A stretch of DNA of 64,000 bases from Streptomyces aureoverticillatus. Lineage in GTDB: Bacteria > Actinomycetota > Actinomycetes > Streptomycetales > Streptomycetaceae. This document shows positions 8,445 through 16,996 of the stretch, piece after piece. Where the stretch lies: positions 124,001 to 188,000 of the forward strand of contig NZ_BMSY01000011.1 of assembly GCF_014649395.1 (NCBI RefSeq), written 5' to 3'. Every line of letters starts with the position of its first letter. The first letter of the stretch is position 1. The translations under genes were made by a program, and so were the position numbers. The notes beneath the pieces are model-generated. The model saw only the letters and a program-made list of their open reading frames with translations. It was not told the DNA's origin and did no database searches.

Positions 8445-9662
8445 TCAGTACGCCGCGGGCGGCGACGGCGGCTGCGGGGGCTCGGACGCGGGCGGCTGCT
8501 CCTCCTCCGAGGAGGACGTCTGCGGCGCGGACGAGGGGGACGGTGAGGACGGCTCGTCGGGGGACGGCTCATCGGGCGACGGCGAGGAAGGGGACGGGGT
8601 CAGGGGCAGGGACGGCGACGGGGACGGCTGGTTCACCGGCGGCTGCGTCTTCTTGTCGCCCGCGCCCGTGTCGCCCTTGTCGCGCTCGAACCACGCGCCG
8701 CTCTTGGGGTCGTACATGACGAACACGTTCACGACCTGGGCGGCGGGCGCCACGACCACCACGTTCGACGGCCGGTACCCGGGCCACGCGTCGCCCGTCC
8801 GCTTCGGGGTGCCCTTCTGCGCGACGGGGGGCAGCAGCGGGTTTCCGCAGGCACAGCGCACGCGCGGCACGCCCCGTTCGTCGACGAGTACGGCCGTGCC
8901 GGCCTGGAGGACCGCCTGGTAGCTGGTGGGCGCGCCGTCGCGGTAGCCGTGGTTGGTGACGCGGGTGTCCAGGCGCAGTTGTGCGGGTGTGAGTGCCCGC
9001 AGGTACGCGGGGACGGCGGACGCGTCGATGTCGAGGACCGAGGCGAACGCCTTGTTCTTCACCGGGTCTCTCCGGAGCACGGCGACCTGCTTCTCCACGT
9101 CGCAGCTGCCGACCTTGCGTGTCCCGCCGTAGAGGCCGGGTGCGGCGCCGTCGACGCCGCGCGTCACGTTGGCCGACGCCGAGGAACTCGGCAGCGCCGT
9201 CGGGGACGGCGGCGTGCCGTCGTCCCGTGCCGTCGACTCGGTGAAGGGATCGGGGCCGGACTTCCCCGCGGCCTGGAGGAGGACCTCGCCGCCGGCTTCC
9301 GAGGTGTCGTCGGAGCCGTCGGGCCGGGTGAGGACGACGATCAGCGCCACGGCGGCCACGACGGCGAGGGCGGTCGCCGCCACGCGCGGCGCCGACTTCC
9401 ACCAGGGGCGGCTCGGCTCCGAGCCCCCGCCGGGACCCTCGTCCGGCTCGTTCGGTCCCCCGCTCCGGCCCCCGCTGCCCTGGCCCCCGCCCGGGCCGCT
9501 CGGCGGACCGCTCGGCGGGCCCGACGGCCGATCCCCGCCGGTCGGCGGCGTCGAGCCGGCCGGGGTCGCACCCGGCTGGGTGGCGCCCGGCTGCGAGGGG
9601 CCCGAGAGCGGGCCTGAGGGAGGTCCGGTGGGACGATCTGACGACGGCGGCTCGACGCTCAC
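8445..9662 (-). CDS. single-pass membrane protein, DUF6777-like
   Basis: The 405-residue product starts with a Pro/Gly/Ser-rich cytoplasmic tail, has one transmembrane helix at about residues 92-113 (VAATALAVVAAVALIVVL), then an exported domain of about 220 residues containing a Cys pair (RVRCACGNPLLPPVAQKG) and an upstream Cys (KVGSCDVEKQ). It ends in a Pro/Ser-rich tail with repeated PSPDEPSP units. The GTG start is chosen for the GGGAAGAAG ribosome-binding site upstream. The family name is from memory of Streptomyces annotations. The architecture (disordered tail, one helix, exported domain) resembles the three paralogs at 51.8-55.2 kb, though the domain differs. Function is unknown. Confidence 0.75.
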   Translation of the reverse strand: MSVEPPSSDRPTGPPSGPLSGPSQPGATQPGATPAGSTPPTGGDRPSGPPSGPPSGPGGGQGSGGRSGGPNEPDEGPGGGSEPSRPWWKSAPRVAATALAVVAAVALIVVLTRPDGSDDTSEAGGEVLLQAAGKSGPDPFTESTARDDGTPPSPTALPSSSASANVTRGVDGAAPGLYGGTRKVGSCDVEKQVAVLRRDPVKNKAFASVLDIDASAVPAYLRALTPAQLRLDTRVTNHGYRDGAPTSYQAVLQAGTAVLVDERGVPRVRCACGNPLLPPVAQKGTPKRTGDAWPGYRPSNVVVVAPAAQVVNVFVMYDPKSGAWFERDKGDTGAGDKKTQPPVNQPSPSPSLPLTPSPSSPSPDEPSPDEPSSPSPSSAPQTSSSEEEQPPASEPPQPPSPPAAY

Positions 9663-9788
9663 GAAGACTTCTTCCCTGCGTAGGGGCCTGCGACTGTGAC
9701 GTACGGATCCGGTCACGCTTGGGGCCGTTTTGTACGTCTACTTCCGTTACGCGCCTATTGTGTGTCCGGATTCCCACGGGCCCGCAAG

Positions 9789-9824
9789 CCGACGCGGTCG
9801 GCCCTCCCGACGCGGTCGGCCCTC
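9789..9824. repeat. two tandem 18-bp units, each with a dyad
   Basis: Two exact 18-bp units (9789-9806 and 9807-9824) each contain the inverted repeat CCGAC-GCG-GTCGG. They lie in the divergent region between the DUF6777-like gene and the streptophobe gene, about 30-75 bp upstream of the latter's start, where a regulator could bind. Confidence 0.6.
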
Positions 9825-9865
9825 CCGAGGGGCGGGCCGACGCCGGGCTGCATAGCGTGACAAAC

Positions 9866-11176
9866 GTGAGTTACCGGACACCGCCCGGTCGGGCAGGCAC
9901 GCAGCACGCGCCGCAGAGCCGACGGGCCCCGCACGGCTGGCCCCACGCCCTCGTCGCCGTGCTCGCCGCGCTGGTGGTCATGACCGTCGTCGCCGCGCTC
10001 GGGCTGTGGGCCGCCGGGGCCGCGGACCTGCCCGGCGGCGCGTTCCCCAGCGTGGTCGCCGCGGTCGTCGTCATGGCGGTGGGCGGCTCGGTGGGACTGT
10101 CCGGCGACGCCGGAGGGATCGCCGAGACGGACGCGGGGCTCTCCGTGCTTCCCCTCTCGGTCACCCTCGCCGGAGCCCTGGTGATCGCCGCCGGGTTCCT
10201 CAGGCCGCTGCGGCACCGGGCCGTCGCCGACACCAGGGAACTGAGCGGCTGGGCCGCCCGGATCGCACTGCTGTGGGTACTGGCCCTCGTGGGCCTCGGG
10301 CTGCCGGCCCGCCACCGGTTCACCGTCTCGCTCGGGGAGGGCGACGCGGCCGACATCGGTGACCTGCTGGGTGCCTCGCCCGAGGTCGGTTTCGAGACGG
10401 ACGTGCCGCTGACCCTCGTGTTCGGCCTGCTGTGGCTGGCGGGCGTACTCGCCGTGGCGCTGCTGGTCTCGCGCGGGGCGCCGCTCCCCGCCCGCCTGGT
10501 GCGCTTCCAGGAGTCGGTGCGGCCCGCGGCGTACGCCATGGTGGTCCTGCTGCTCGGGTACGTCGCCCTGGGTCTCGTCATCGGCGTGGTCGTGGCGGCG
10601 ACGCGGGGGCACGCCGCGGAGACGGTCGCGGTGCTGCTTCTCGGGATTCCCAACCTCGTCTGGCTCGCCTTCACCCTCGGACTCGGGGCGTCCTGGGAAG
10701 GCCGCGTGGACGGGCCGTTCGGTCTGCCCATGCCGCGCGTGCTGGATGACGTACTGCGTACTCCGAAGGACTCCACGCTCAGTCTGCGGACGCTCTCCGA
10801 GCACGACGGCCGGGTGTGGTGGCTGCTGGTCGTCGCCGCGGTCATGGTCCTTGGAGCCGCGTTCGTGATGGCGGCGCGCTCACCGGCCCGGATGCCGGCC
10901 TGGCAGCACGCCGTGCACATGGCGGTGGCGCTGACCCTGACGGTGCTCGCCGTCTGCCTGCTCGCCCGCGTCTCCGCCCACGCCGGCCTGTCGCTCCTGG
11001 GCATCGGGGACCTCGGCGGCGGCCTGTCCGGCCTGGTGAAGCTGCGACCGCACGTGGGGACCGCGCTGTTCCTCGCCGTGGCCTGGGGTCTGGTCAGCGG
11101 GTTCATCGGCGGCCTGCTCGCGCGGCGGGTCCACCGGCGCGGCGAGGTGGGGGAGGAGGGGCCCCGACAGGCCTAG
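9866..11176 (+). CDS. streptophobe family membrane protein
   Basis: This 436-residue, very hydrophobic protein has about ten predicted transmembrane segments: the first is LVAVLAALVVMTVVAALGLW and the last is ALFLAVAWGLVSGFIGGLLA, followed by a basic tail (RRVHRRGE). Loops such as FGLPMPRVLDDVLRTPKDS are typical of the family named for Streptomyces. Function is unknown. A TAGCGT box just upstream suggests a leaderless transcript; a GTG nine bases earlier (9857) is an alternative start. Its stop overlaps the stop of the convergent kinase gene by 4 bp (CTAG). Confidence 0.75.
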   Translation: MSYRTPPGRAGTQHAPQSRRAPHGWPHALVAVLAALVVMTVVAALGLWAAGAADLPGGAFPSVVAAVVVMAVGGSVGLSGDAGGIAETDAGLSVLPLSVTLAGALVIAAGFLRPLRHRAVADTRELSGWAARIALLWVLALVGLGLPARHRFTVSLGEGDAADIGDLLGASPEVGFETDVPLTLVFGLLWLAGVLAVALLVSRGAPLPARLVRFQESVRPAAYAMVVLLLGYVALGLVIGVVVAATRGHAAETVAVLLLGIPNLVWLAFTLGLGASWEGRVDGPFGLPMPRVLDDVLRTPKDSTLSLRTLSEHDGRVWWLLVVAAVMVLGAAFVMAARSPARMPAWQHAVHMAVALTLTVLAVCLLARVSAHAGLSLLGIGDLGGGLSGLVKLRPHVGTALFLAVAWGLVSGFIGGLLARRVHRRGEVGEEGPRQA

Positions 11177-12198
11177 GGCGTGTCCGGCAGCCGCCGAAAG
11201 ACCGGCCGCGCCCAGCCGGGCGGTTCCGGAGGTGTTCCCGGGTCGGCGGGGGCTCCCACGACCTGGACGTCAACCTGCGTCGGAGGGTGACCCTGCGCGC
11301 CGCCCGTGACCGCGGAGCGCAACGCGGCCGCGAACTCCAGGCAGGAGCCGTACCGGTCGTCGGGGCTCTTGGCCAACGCCTTCGCGAGGACGCCGTCGAG
11401 GGCTCCGGGAACGTCGGGGCGCCGCTCGGTCAGGCGGGGCGGCTGGTCGTACTGATGCGCCCACAGCAGCGCCATGTCGTCGTCGCGCTGGAAGGGCGGC
11501 CCGCCGGCCATGGTCTCGTGGACGACGCAGGCGAGGCTGTAGACATCGCACCTGCCGTCCACGGGGCGTCCCGAGATCTGCTCCGGTGCCACATAGTCGA
11601 GGGTCCCCACGAACTGGCCCACGGTCGTGAACCCGGTCAGCGAGAGGGACTTCTTCGTCAGCCCGAAGTCCGTGAGGTAGACGTGCTCCGGGTGGTCGCT
11701 GTCCGTGCCCTTGGCCACCAGGATGTTGCCGGGTTTGACGTCGCGGTGGACCAGGCCGTGATCGTGGGCCGCGTCGAGCGCGGACGCGACCTGCGCGGCG
11801 ATGCGGAGGGCGGCCCCGACGGGGAGCGGGCCCGAGCGGTCGAGCAGGTGGCGCAGGTCGAGCCCGGGAACGTAGCGCATGGCGATGTACAGCACGCCGT
11901 CGGTCTCGCCCGCCTCGAAGACCGGCACGATGTGCGGATGCTCGATCGCGGCGGCCACGCGCGACTCGTGCGTGAAGCGCCGCCGGAAGGTGTCGTTTCG
12001 GGCGAGCTCGGGGGCGAGCAGCTTCAGGGCGACGGTCCGGTCCAGACGCAGATCCTTGGCGCGATAGACGACAGCCATGCCGCCGCGCCCGATCTCGCTC
12101 TCCACCCGGTATCCCGCGATCTGCTTCCCGAGCAGATCGGAGGGACGCCCGGAGTGCGGGCCGTGGCTCGACGGCGCGTCGCGCGGCGCGGTCCCCAT
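11173..12198 (-). CDS. serine/threonine protein kinase (soluble)
   Basis: The 341-residue Hanks-type kinase has a Gly loop IGRGGMAVVY (36-45), catalytic Lys59 in VALKLL, HRDVKPGN at 151-158, DFG at 177-179 and the activation-loop segment GTLDYVAPEQI. All catalytic residues are present. Unlike many Streptomyces kinases it has no transmembrane or PASTA region; a short Pro-rich tail of about 55 residues follows and contains PPTQVDVQVV. Its start overlaps the stop of the upstream linker-protein gene (ATGA), making it the last gene of an operon with a double-FHA ABC exporter. By analogy with mycobacterial PknF/Rv1747 it may phosphorylate the transporter or the linker; that is inference. Confidence 0.93.
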   Translation of the reverse strand: MGTAPRDAPSSHGPHSGRPSDLLGKQIAGYRVESEIGRGGMAVVYRAKDLRLDRTVALKLLAPELARNDTFRRRFTHESRVAAAIEHPHIVPVFEAGETDGVLYIAMRYVPGLDLRHLLDRSGPLPVGAALRIAAQVASALDAAHDHGLVHRDVKPGNILVAKGTDSDHPEHVYLTDFGLTKKSLSLTGFTTVGQFVGTLDYVAPEQISGRPVDGRCDVYSLACVVHETMAGGPPFQRDDDMALLWAHQYDQPPRLTERRPDVPGALDGVLAKALAKSPDDRYGSCLEFAAALRSAVTGGAQGHPPTQVDVQVVGAPADPGTPPEPPGWARPVFRRLPDTP

Positions 12199-12899
12199 CA
12201 GGCGTCACCGGGCCGGGCGGGCGCGTCGGGGTCGGGGTCGACCGTCACGGGCGGGATGCGACGGGTGGGTTCTTCACCGTACGGAGCAGGCGCCGGGCCC
12301 GAACCAGGGACGGCCTCGACGACCTGCGTCGGCTCCGGACCCACCGCGTCCACGACCTGCGTCGGCTCCGGACCCGCGGCCTCCCCGCTGTCCGCCCCGT
12401 CGCCGTGGACGCTCGGCCCGTCGCCCGCCGCGTACGTACTGAGCCGTGTCCCGTCGCAGTACACCCACCGCTCGTGTTCGGCGTCGTAGAGCCACACCGA
12501 CTCGCCGTCCACGATCATGCCCACGCGCAGTCCGTGCGTGCGGTGGCGGAAGGACTCGCCGTCCGTCCCGCCGGCCGCCAGTTCCTCCGCCGCGCGCCGG
12601 TAGCGGGCCAGCGCCTCCTCGGCCCGCGCCAGGAGCGGGCGCGGGTCCGCCGTGCGGGCCAGGGGGCGGCCCGCGGCCGGGGGATCGCGCGGCACGGCGA
12701 CCAGGAGGCGGCCGTCGACCCAGGCCGACCAGCCGTTGGCGCAGACGATCCGGCCCCAGTCGCCGAGCCGGTCGACGAGCCGCACGGGCAGCAGCGCGTC
12801 GAGCGGCGTCGTCGGCCGGTTCACGTCCGGCGCCTCCCAGGCGGGCAGCCCGTCCTGGGGGACGACATGTGTGGGGCGGAACTCCGCAGTGGTCATCAC
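12198..12899 (-). CDS. linker protein with SH3-like segment and repeated TxxV motifs
   Basis: I do not recognise a named family for this 233-residue soluble protein. Residues 37-70 (LPVRLVDRLGDWGRIVCANG, then WSAWVDGRLLV) look like a bacterial SH3-type barrel. A helical middle is followed by a segment like a WW-type or DUF2510-like strand motif (SVWLYDAEHERWVYCDG). The tail has two tandem 11-residue repeats GPEPTQVV(D/E)AV coded by an exact 24-bp DNA repeat (12319-12342 and 12352-12375), then EEPTRRI. With RPTHVV at the N-terminus, four Thr sites have an aliphatic residue at +3, as many FHA ligands do. It sits between the FHA-transporter gene (19 bp upstream) and the kinase gene (4-bp overlap), so an adaptor role is plausible. 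Confidence 0.6.
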   Translation of the reverse strand: MMTTAEFRPTHVVPQDGLPAWEAPDVNRPTTPLDALLPVRLVDRLGDWGRIVCANGWSAWVDGRLLVAVPRDPPAAGRPLARTADPRPLLARAEEALARYRRAAEELAAGGTDGESFRHRTHGLRVGMIVDGESVWLYDAEHERWVYCDGTRLSTYAAGDGPSVHGDGADSGEAAGPEPTQVVDAVGPEPTQVVEAVPGSGPAPAPYGEEPTRRIPPVTVDPDPDAPARPGDA

Positions 12900-12918
12900 G
12901 TCTCCAGCTCGCCGCTCG

Positions 12919-15279
12919 CTACTTCCGCATGACCGCGGGTTCGTGCCGCCGCAGCAGCCTGGCGACCACGTATCCGAAGACGACCGAGAGGGCCACCAGC
13001 ATGCCCATGTTGATCAGCCAGACACCCGCGGAGTGCCGGAACAGCGGGTCGGCCGTCAGCTCGCCCGGGACGATCCTGCCGAGGCCGATGGTGCCCGCCA
13101 TCGCGCCCAGCGCCCACCGCGAGGGCACGAGCCACGCCAACTGCTCGACGCCGGGCACCCCGTGGAGCTTCAGGAGCGCCCCGCAGAACACCACCTGGAC
13201 GATGGCGAGGAGCACGAGCAGCGGCATCGTCACCTCTTCCTTGCGCACCAGCGCGGAGACGAGCAGCCCGAGCATCATGGCCGTGAAGGCCAACAGGGCC
13301 ACCGCCACGGTGATCTCGACCAGCGGCGGCAGCAGCACTCCCTCGCCCTTGGGCGCGTTGAGGTCGACGCCGAGCAGGGCCACCAGGGTCAGCACGACGG
13401 CCTGCAGCACGGTGATCGTGCCGAGCACGACGACCTTGGACATCAGATACGCCGATCTGGAGAGCCCCACGGCCCGTTCGCGCTGGTAGATGACGCGCTC
13501 CTTGACCAGCTCCCGCACAGCGTTGGCGGCGCCGGTCAGGACTCCGCCCACGCAGAGGATGAGCAGCGCGTTCATCGCCGTCTCCTGCGTCAGCCTGCTC
13601 CCGGCCAGCGCGCGGGCCATCGCGCCCATCACGAACGGCAGCGCGATCATGATCGCGAGGAACGTCCGGTCCGCGCCGAGGGCGGCCGCGTACCGCCGCA
13701 CCAGTGTGCGCAGTTGGGACCCCCAGCTCTGCGCCTTCGGCGGCGGCGCGAAGGCGGCGACCGGACCCGCGCCGCCTCGCGGCAGGAGATACGGCTGCGC
13801 GGAGGAGTTGACGATGTACCGCTGGTGCAGCGGCGACTGCCGGTAGTCCGCCGCCCAGTCCCGGTCGCGGTCCCCCTCGAAGGCCTCGAACGCCTCGGGC
13901 CACTGCTCGAAGCCGAAGAACGGGAGCGAGTCCCCCGGCGGCCCGTAGTAGGCGATCCTGCCGCCCGCCGCGAGCACGAGGAGCCGGTCGCACACGTCGA
14001 GGCTGAGCACGCTGTGCGTGACGACGATGACGGTGCGACCGTCGTCGGCGAGGCCGCGCAGCATGTGCATCACCGAGCGGTCCATGCCGGGGTCGAGCCC
14101 GGACGTCGGCTCGTCGAGGAAGAGCAGCGACGGCTTCGTGAGGAGTTCGAGCGCGACGCTGACGCGCTTGCGCTGTCCGCCGGAAAGGCTGTGGATGGGC
14201 TGGTCGACGCGCTGCTCCAGGCCGAGCTCGCGGATGACCTCGTCGACCCTGGCCCGGCGTTCCGCCTTCTCGGTGTCCTGGGGGAAGCGCAGCTCGGCGG
14301 CGTAGCCGAGGGCCCTGCGCACGGTGAGCTGCGCGTGCAGGATGTCGTCCTGCGGTACGAGACCGATGCGCTGACGGAGTTCGGCGTAGTCGCGGTAGAG
14401 GTCGCGGCCGTCGTAGAGGACGGTGCCCTCGTCGGCGGGGCGCAGGCCGGTGAGGGCGTTGAGGAGGGTGGACTTCCCCGCGCCGCTGGGGCCGACGACG
14501 GCCAGCAGGCACTTCTCACCGACGGGGAACGAGATCCGGTCGAGGAGCGTCTTGCGGCCCCGGTCGACGGCGACCGTCAGCTCCTGCACGTCGAGCGACA
14601 CCTCGCCCGTGTCGACGTACTCCTGCAGCTGGTCGCCGACGAGGCAGTACGCGCGGTGGCCGACGCCGACGATGTCCCCCGGCATGACCGGGGCGCGGGC
14701 GACCGACTGGCCGTTGAGGTAGGTGCCGTTGTGGCTGCCGAGGTCCACGATCTCGTAGCTGCCGTCCGCGAGGACCCGCAGCTCGGCGTGGCGGCGCGAG
14801 ACGACCAAGTCGTCGACGACCAGGTCGTTGTCGGCGGCGCGGCCGATGCGGACGGTGCGGGCGGGCAGCGGGCGCACGGTCGTCGGCTGCCGGAAGGTGC
14901 CGGTGGCCGAGGGGGCCCGGACGGCGGAGGGACGCTCGGGAACGGCGGGTGCGGGCGGCTCGCGGCCGACGAGCACCGCGCGCGGGCCGTCCGCGGCGTT
15001 GCCGAAGTGGAGGACGCTGCCCGGTCCGACGCCGCATTCGTGGACGCGCCGCCCGTCGGCGTACGTGCCGTTCGTGCTGTGCTCGTCCTCGATGGTCCAG
15101 TGGTCGTGCTCGGCGTGGAGGACCGCGTGGTGCCAGGAGACGCGGGCGTCGTCGATGACGATGTCGCTCAGCGGGTCGCGGCCGACGTGATAGTCCCGGC
15201 TCGGACTCATCACCGTGGAGCCGGTGTCGGTCTCGAGGACGAGTTCGGGCGCAGTCGGCGCCACGGGCCGCTCTCCCAT
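12919..15279 (-). CDS. double-FHA ABC transporter (ATPase-permease fusion), Rv1747-like
   Basis: The 786-residue protein has two FHA domains (about 25-100, with YHVGRD and HSTNGTY; about 140-215, with RIGRAADND, SRRHAEL and SHNGTYLNG). Next comes an ABCG-type ATPase with Walker A GPSGAGKS at 263-270, signature LSGGQRKRVS and Walker B LLFLDEPTSGLDPG. The C-terminal ABC2 permease has about six helices and ends KVVVLGTITVL ... VWLINMGMLVALSVVFGY. The arrangement matches the mycobacterial exporter Rv1747, whose FHA domains bind phosphothreonine made by the neighbouring kinase PknF. The start is set at the ATG seven bases after a TAGAAT box (leaderless); an ATG 18 bp upstream is possible. It heads the operon with the linker and kinase genes. 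Confidence 0.9.
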   Translation of the reverse strand: MGERPVAPTAPELVLETDTGSTVMSPSRDYHVGRDPLSDIVIDDARVSWHHAVLHAEHDHWTIEDEHSTNGTYADGRRVHECGVGPGSVLHFGNAADGPRAVLVGREPPAPAVPERPSAVRAPSATGTFRQPTTVRPLPARTVRIGRAADNDLVVDDLVVSRRHAELRVLADGSYEIVDLGSHNGTYLNGQSVARAPVMPGDIVGVGHRAYCLVGDQLQEYVDTGEVSLDVQELTVAVDRGRKTLLDRISFPVGEKCLLAVVGPSGAGKSTLLNALTGLRPADEGTVLYDGRDLYRDYAELRQRIGLVPQDDILHAQLTVRRALGYAAELRFPQDTEKAERRARVDEVIRELGLEQRVDQPIHSLSGGQRKRVSVALELLTKPSLLFLDEPTSGLDPGMDRSVMHMLRGLADDGRTVIVVTHSVLSLDVCDRLLVLAAGGRIAYYGPPGDSLPFFGFEQWPEAFEAFEGDRDRDWAADYRQSPLHQRYIVNSSAQPYLLPRGGAGPVAAFAPPPKAQSWGSQLRTLVRRYAAALGADRTFLAIMIALPFVMGAMARALAGSRLTQETAMNALLILCVGGVLTGAANAVRELVKERVIYQRERAVGLSRSAYLMSKVVVLGTITVLQAVVLTLVALLGVDLNAPKGEGVLLPPLVEITVAVALLAFTAMMLGLLVSALVRKEEVTMPLLVLLAIVQVVFCGALLKLHGVPGVEQLAWLVPSRWALGAMAGTIGLGRIVPGELTADPLFRHSAGVWLINMGMLVALSVVFGYVVARLLRRHEPAVMRK

Positions 15280-15374
15280 GCCCTGAATTCTACCCATTCG
15301 CACACATTCACGCCTGGGGTCGCCGGGCATGCCTCGGGCCGCCGGGCCGTCGTACCGTCGGGCCCGCCCCGGCG

Positions 15375-16001
15375 TCAGGCGTCGCCGTACGCCTCTCCCC
15401 CGAGCTCGAACGCCGCGCTGCCCGCGGTGGCGTCCGCGAGCCACGCCTTGAAGGCGTCGACGTCGGCATCGGGAAGGCCGATCTCGATGGTCACGGCGTC
15501 CCCGTAGCGCACGTCACGCACCTCGCGCCCCGCCGACCGCAGATCGTTCTGGATCTTCCCCGCGCGCTGGTGGTCGACCGTGACGGTGGCGAGCCTGAAC
15601 CGCCTGCGGGTCAGGGTGCCGAGCGCGTCCAGGGCCTCGCCGACCGCTCCTCCGTAGGCACGGATCAGCCCGCCCGCGCCGAGCTTGACGCCTCCGTAGT
15701 AGCGGGTCACGACGGCGACGACGTACCGCATGTCACGGCGCAGCAGCATCTGCAGCATCGGGACGCCCGCGGTGCCGCCCGGTTCGCCGTCGTCGCTCGC
15801 CTTCTGTACGGAGGCGTCGGCGCCGATGACGTACGCGAAGCAGTTGTGCGTGGCCGTCGGGTGCTCCTTGCGGACGCGGGCGACGAAGTCCTGGGCCTCC
15901 TGCTCGGTGGCGGCGGGCGCGAGCGCGCACAGGAAGCGCGAGCGGTTGACCTCGGTCTCGTGCACGCCCTCACGGGCCACGGTGCGGTACTCGTCCTGCA
16001 T
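15375..16001 (-). CDS. YigZ/IMPACT family protein
   Basis: The 208-residue product has the UPF0029 N-terminal domain with conserved segments EVNRSRFLCALAP, SDDGEPGGTAGVPML and VTRYYGGVKLGAGGLIRAYG, followed by a ferredoxin-like C-terminal domain (about 140-208). It is homologous to E. coli YigZ and the eukaryotic translation regulator IMPACT; the bacterial role is not settled. It is divergent from the phosphopantetheinyl transferase gene (107-bp gap). Confidence 0.92.
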   Translation of the reverse strand: MQDEYRTVAREGVHETEVNRSRFLCALAPAATEQEAQDFVARVRKEHPTATHNCFAYVIGADASVQKASDDGEPGGTAGVPMLQMLLRRDMRYVVAVVTRYYGGVKLGAGGLIRAYGGAVGEALDALGTLTRRRFRLATVTVDHQRAGKIQNDLRSAGREVRDVRYGDAVTIEIGLPDADVDAFKAWLADATAGSAAFELGGEAYGDA

Positions 16002-16108
16002 CGGGCCACCCTATGCGCTCGGCCCGCCCGGGCCGTCGCCGCGGGCGCCGGGTCCGGGCGGGGCCTTCGGGACCGCGCGGCGACGGCCCGCCGGTACAGT
16101 GATCGACC

Positions 16109-16819
16109 GTGACGTCACCTTCGAAGACCATGGCCGAAGTACCCGGTGAAACCGGCATATTGGGCGCGCTCCTGGCCGGGGAGCCCGTCTTCGTGGCCGA
16201 GACCCGCGAGGACCCGGCCGACGCCGTCCTGTTCCCCGAAGAGGCCGCGTACGTGGCGAAGGCCGTGCTCAAGCGGCAGCGCGAGTTCGCCACCGCGCGG
16301 CACTGCGCCCGCCTCGCGCTCGCCCAAGTCGGCGTGCCGCCCGGGCCCATCCTGCGCGGCGACAAGGGCGAGCCGCTGTGGCCCGACGACATCGTCGGCA
16401 GCATGACGCACTGCCTCGGCTACCGCGCCGCGGTCGTCGCCCGCCCGGACGCCGTCACCTCGGTCGGCGTGGACGCGGAGCCCGCCGAGCCGCTGTCGGA
16501 CCCCGGCGTCCTGGACCTGGTGAGCGACGAGGCGGAGCGCGCGACGCTGGCCGCGCTCGCCGTCGAGCAGCCCGCGGTGCCGTGGGACCGGCTGCTGTTC
16601 AGCGCCAAGGAGAGCGTCTACAAGGCGTGGTTCCCGCTCACCAAGCGCTGGCTCGGCTTCGAGGAGGCGCACCTGGACATCCGCGCCGACGGCACGTTCA
16701 CGGCCAAGTTCCTGGTGGAGGGGCCTGTCGTCGCGGGCTCCGAGCTCACCGGCTTCTCCGGTACGTGGCTGGTACGGGACGGGGTCCTCGTGACGGCGAT
16801 CGTGCTGCGGGCGGCGTAG
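16109..16819 (+). CDS. 4'-phosphopantetheinyl transferase (Sfp/EntD type)
   Basis: The 236-residue enzyme transfers 4'-phosphopantetheine from CoA to carrier proteins. It carries the family motifs: basic CoA-binding region (KRQREFATARHCARLAL), GSMTHCLGY, metal-binding GVDAEPAEP near residue 121, and FSAKESVYKAWFPL near 165. Length and the internal pseudo-twofold layout fit the EntD/Sfp group and not AcpS. No PKS, NRPS or siderophore genes lie nearby, so it probably serves carrier proteins in trans. A TACAGT box 9 bp before the GTG suggests leaderless expression. Confidence 0.92.
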   Translation: MTSPSKTMAEVPGETGILGALLAGEPVFVAETREDPADAVLFPEEAAYVAKAVLKRQREFATARHCARLALAQVGVPPGPILRGDKGEPLWPDDIVGSMTHCLGYRAAVVARPDAVTSVGVDAEPAEPLSDPGVLDLVSDEAERATLAALAVEQPAVPWDRLLFSAKESVYKAWFPLTKRWLGFEEAHLDIRADGTFTAKFLVEGPVVAGSELTGFSGTWLVRDGVLVTAIVLRAA

Positions 16820-16947
16820 GGCTGGGCGAGAGCCGGGCGAGTCGCGCGGTCGCGCCCTCCAGCGGCCCTCGGTCCCCGGACCCCGGACCCCGGTCCTCGG
16901 CCCTTCTGAACCCTTCGGTCCTTTTTGGTCAGGATGGGTCTGATGTT

Positions 16948-16971
16948 AGTTTCTACAGTGCTGTAGAAACT
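16948..16971. promoter_or_regulatory. perfect 24-bp dyad upstream of terB, candidate BlaI-type operator
   Basis: The arms AGTTTCTACAG and CTGTAGAAACT are exact inverted repeats of 11 bp separated by TG, centred 37 bp before terB. The inner core TCTACA-N4-TGTAGA (16952-16967) recurs before terD at 19131-19146. BlaI/MecI-family repressors bind TACA/TGTA dyads, and a BlaI-type gene lies between the two ter genes. Confidence 0.6.
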
Positions 16972-16996
16972 GGCGAGCAACAACTGGAGTTTTTCC

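Noticed and set aside
16109..16819. Phosphopantetheinyl transferase as a marker of a PKS/NRPS cluster here
   Set aside because: Neighbours are YigZ and ter genes; no carrier-protein, synthase or siderophore gene lies in the window.
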